NCBI GenBank assembly: GCA_037074615.1 | Contig: CM073560.1 | Location: forward strand, 7,943,501 to 8,007,500 | Length of the DNA: 64,000 nucleotides | Direction of reading: 5' to 3' | Source of the DNA: Leucaena leucocephala | Lineage: Eukaryota > Streptophyta > Magnoliopsida > Fabales > Fabaceae | Shown here: positions 62,484-64,000 of the stretch, in pieces | How the letters are laid out: every line of letters begins with the position of its first letter | How positions within the stretch are numbered: the stretch's first letter is position 1 | Position numbers and translations under genes: made by a program | The notes under the pieces: generated by a model | What the model saw: the letters and a program-made list of their open reading frames with translations, nothing else | Told to the model about the DNA's origin: nothing | Databases searched by the model: none

Positions 62484-63285
62484 ATTGAGAAAGGAAGAAT
62501 TTCAAACCCTCTCTATCACTATTCATGCATATGAATAGTGATAAGAATTTCATGGTTTTGATGTTTCCAATGGATTTAAAATGCAAAGTCTTGGAAGCAT
62601 TGGAATTGAAAAGAGGAATTTTTTGAAAAGTGGTATGCATTGTTTCTGTTTCTATCCAAACCTAAAGGAAACATTGGAATTTTGCAATTATGAGTCCATA
62701 TTTGGATTCCTTGGGAAAAGTTGTGTGGGATATATTCAAGGCACAAATTAATTCAAAGGATAAGGCAACTAACCATAAATAAAGAAAGTTAGGGGTTTAT
62801 CCTTTTTAGAAAATGAAACTAAGTTATTAAGTTAGGTTCAAAGCTAATTAGTATGGAATGTAATAAGTGAATTGCTGTACTATGATTAGGCTTTGACATT
62901 TGTGAAAGAGGAAACACAGAGAAAAGAAAGAAAAGAGTAAAGGAAAGCTATTCCAAGGTAATAAACTTACCTAACTTGTATGCTTTGCTTGCTTGGATGT
63001 TTATGTGATGGTTGCTTATTTTGATTATGTGAAGCATGTAGATTGTGTTATGCTCTATTTTTTTTTATGCTATGGCCATATGTTATAATTTAAGGAACAT
63101 GTAAGTATGTAAATATATAATTATGCAAGAATGATCATTAAGTATACACATGTTAAGATCAAGCATTGTTGTACTATGATTAGGCTGTGACATTTATTAA
63201 GACTTAGGAAAAATAGTTAACCTTTGAATAAATGTACAAGAATTTACATACTGATAATAGGCATATTGAACTTTGTTTTGGTACT
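62484..63285 (+). mobile_element. Old gypsy LTR fragment, second copy of 1759-2975 type
   Basis: Close match to 1764-2290 and 2500-2600 (for instance tgggatatattcaaggca and atagttaacctttgaataa), with the part equivalent to 2300-2500 deleted near 63190. It is truncated at both ends. It may be the other LTR of the outermost element. Confidence 0.7.
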
Positions 63286-63373
63286 AATGAGGCTCTCAGA
63301 TTATCACAGTCCGAGCCATCAAAATAAAGTTAATTGCACTCAATATAGTATAAGGTACAACCCTATCGTTCTT
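63286..63373. other. Short unassigned stretch
   Basis: 88 bases with no counterpart elsewhere in the window, between the old LTR fragment and the LTR starting at 63374. It could be host DNA or an unshared retroelement piece. Confidence 0.35.
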
Positions 63374-64000
63374 TGTAACACCTCGATTTTTAGGCCTAGA
63401 GATGCCATAAGGAGAATTCAAGGGCAAAATCGTAATTTTGGGAAAGATCGGGCTGGTAGTCGATGAGGACCATATTTTGCCAGAAAATAGAGAAAATTAT
63501 GCTGATCATTTCACTGAACTGTGAAATGTGCATATGAGGTCTCTAGGTGTATGAAAGAATTAGAAATATGACTAGGGGTAAAATGGTCATTTTGGAAAAG
63601 TGTGCGCGTGAGTGCTTTTTCAGGCCAAAACAGCCCGGTCCGGATAAAATATCTGAAAATACCGAGAGATAGAGAAAAGGATTCCGGATTGAATGAGGAG
63701 TCACAGAATTTTGATTTGAGGTCCCGATTTTTCTGTAAAAATTCTCGAAGATGGGAAATTACAGTTATAATCGGTAAAGGAAAGGCAGTCCGAATAGAGA
63801 TGATCGGACTATGGCCAGAGGCCATACAGTATTGTCTAAGGCCCGTAGTGACACCAGGGAAGGCCCAAGCCCATAATACCAGTTCAGTGGTAAGAGGGGT
63901 CGGTGTCCGGGAAAAATGTGCAAAATGACGAAAATGCCCTTATGTTATAGAATAACTGAAGAATGAGTAAAGGGTATTTTGGTCATTTGGCTAAGGTTAG
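63374..64000 (+). mobile_element. Ty3-gypsy (B family) LTR, cut by right window edge
   Basis: TGTAACACCTCGATTTTTAGG at 63374. Nearly the same sequence as 19331-19960 and the reverse of 45650-46288, so it is a B-family LTR in plus orientation. TSD at the left edge would be TTCTT (63369-63373). Confidence 0.88.

Overview
This window is repeat-dense plant heterochromatin. I recognise no host gene, rRNA or tRNA gene; almost every base can be assigned to LTR retrotransposons nested inside one another. The evidence for a flowering plant is the Angela/BARE-like Ty1-copia element (LTR starts TGTTGGAAATT, primer site TGGTATCAGAG) and the many 2-3 kb Ty3-gypsy LTRs (TGTAACAYCC...) with an initiator-Met tRNA primer site, a purine tract before the 3' LTR and a Tekay/Del-like double zinc-knuckle Gag remnant. 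I cannot name the species.

The nest resolves because most insertions keep exact 5-bp target-site duplications (TSDs). The outermost layer is an old gypsy element, seen as an LTR piece at 1759-2975 and probably as gag and LTR pieces at 61.2-63.3 kb. A second gypsy element C starts at 2976; its 5' LTR runs to 24747 and its primer site is at 24761-24772. Inside that LTR sits a minus-strand copia solo LTR (5539-24217, TSD ATATG). That solo LTR is itself broken by a complete minus-strand gypsy element B1 (5749-19177, TSD TGTCC) and by a gypsy solo LTR (19331-22709, TSD AGACC). B1 holds another gypsy solo LTR (9837-12601, TSD CTCTA) and a TRIM-like LTR (about 13.72-14.10 kb).

Element C's internal region is interrupted at 24782 by a complete plus-strand copia element (24783-57772, TSD GTTCT). 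It is about 8.5 kb once five later insertions are removed: gypsy solo LTRs at 25862-27993 (GATTT), 29325-34420 (which contains a copia solo LTR, 31455-33436, AGGAT), 48359-50212 (TCTTC) and 51057-55905 (CCATT, which contains a copia solo LTR, 52252-54190, CTAAG), plus a complete minus-strand gypsy element B2 (35752-46288, CTATC). The gag-pol of this copia lies in four pieces (34891-35751, 46294-48358, 50218-51056, 55911-56126). The pieces keep one reading frame but carry 17 premature stops. From 57778 element C resumes briefly, is hit by another gypsy LTR (58292 to about 61151), and gives way to gypsy gag and LTR fragments. A further gypsy LTR (63374 to the end) runs off the window; another (1-1758) runs off the left edge.

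B1 and B2 are complete in structure (LTRs, primer site, purine tract, TSD) but have only about 4.2-4.6 kb between their LTRs and no reverse transcriptase or integrase, so they look like non-autonomous elements mobilised by a relative. The least expected signal is a decayed array of TCGCGA-centred palindromes. It occurs in copia LTRs, in a gypsy LTR and, more weakly, inside B1 and B2; its variant units look like CpG deamination products. All ages and percentages below are eye counts, not alignments.
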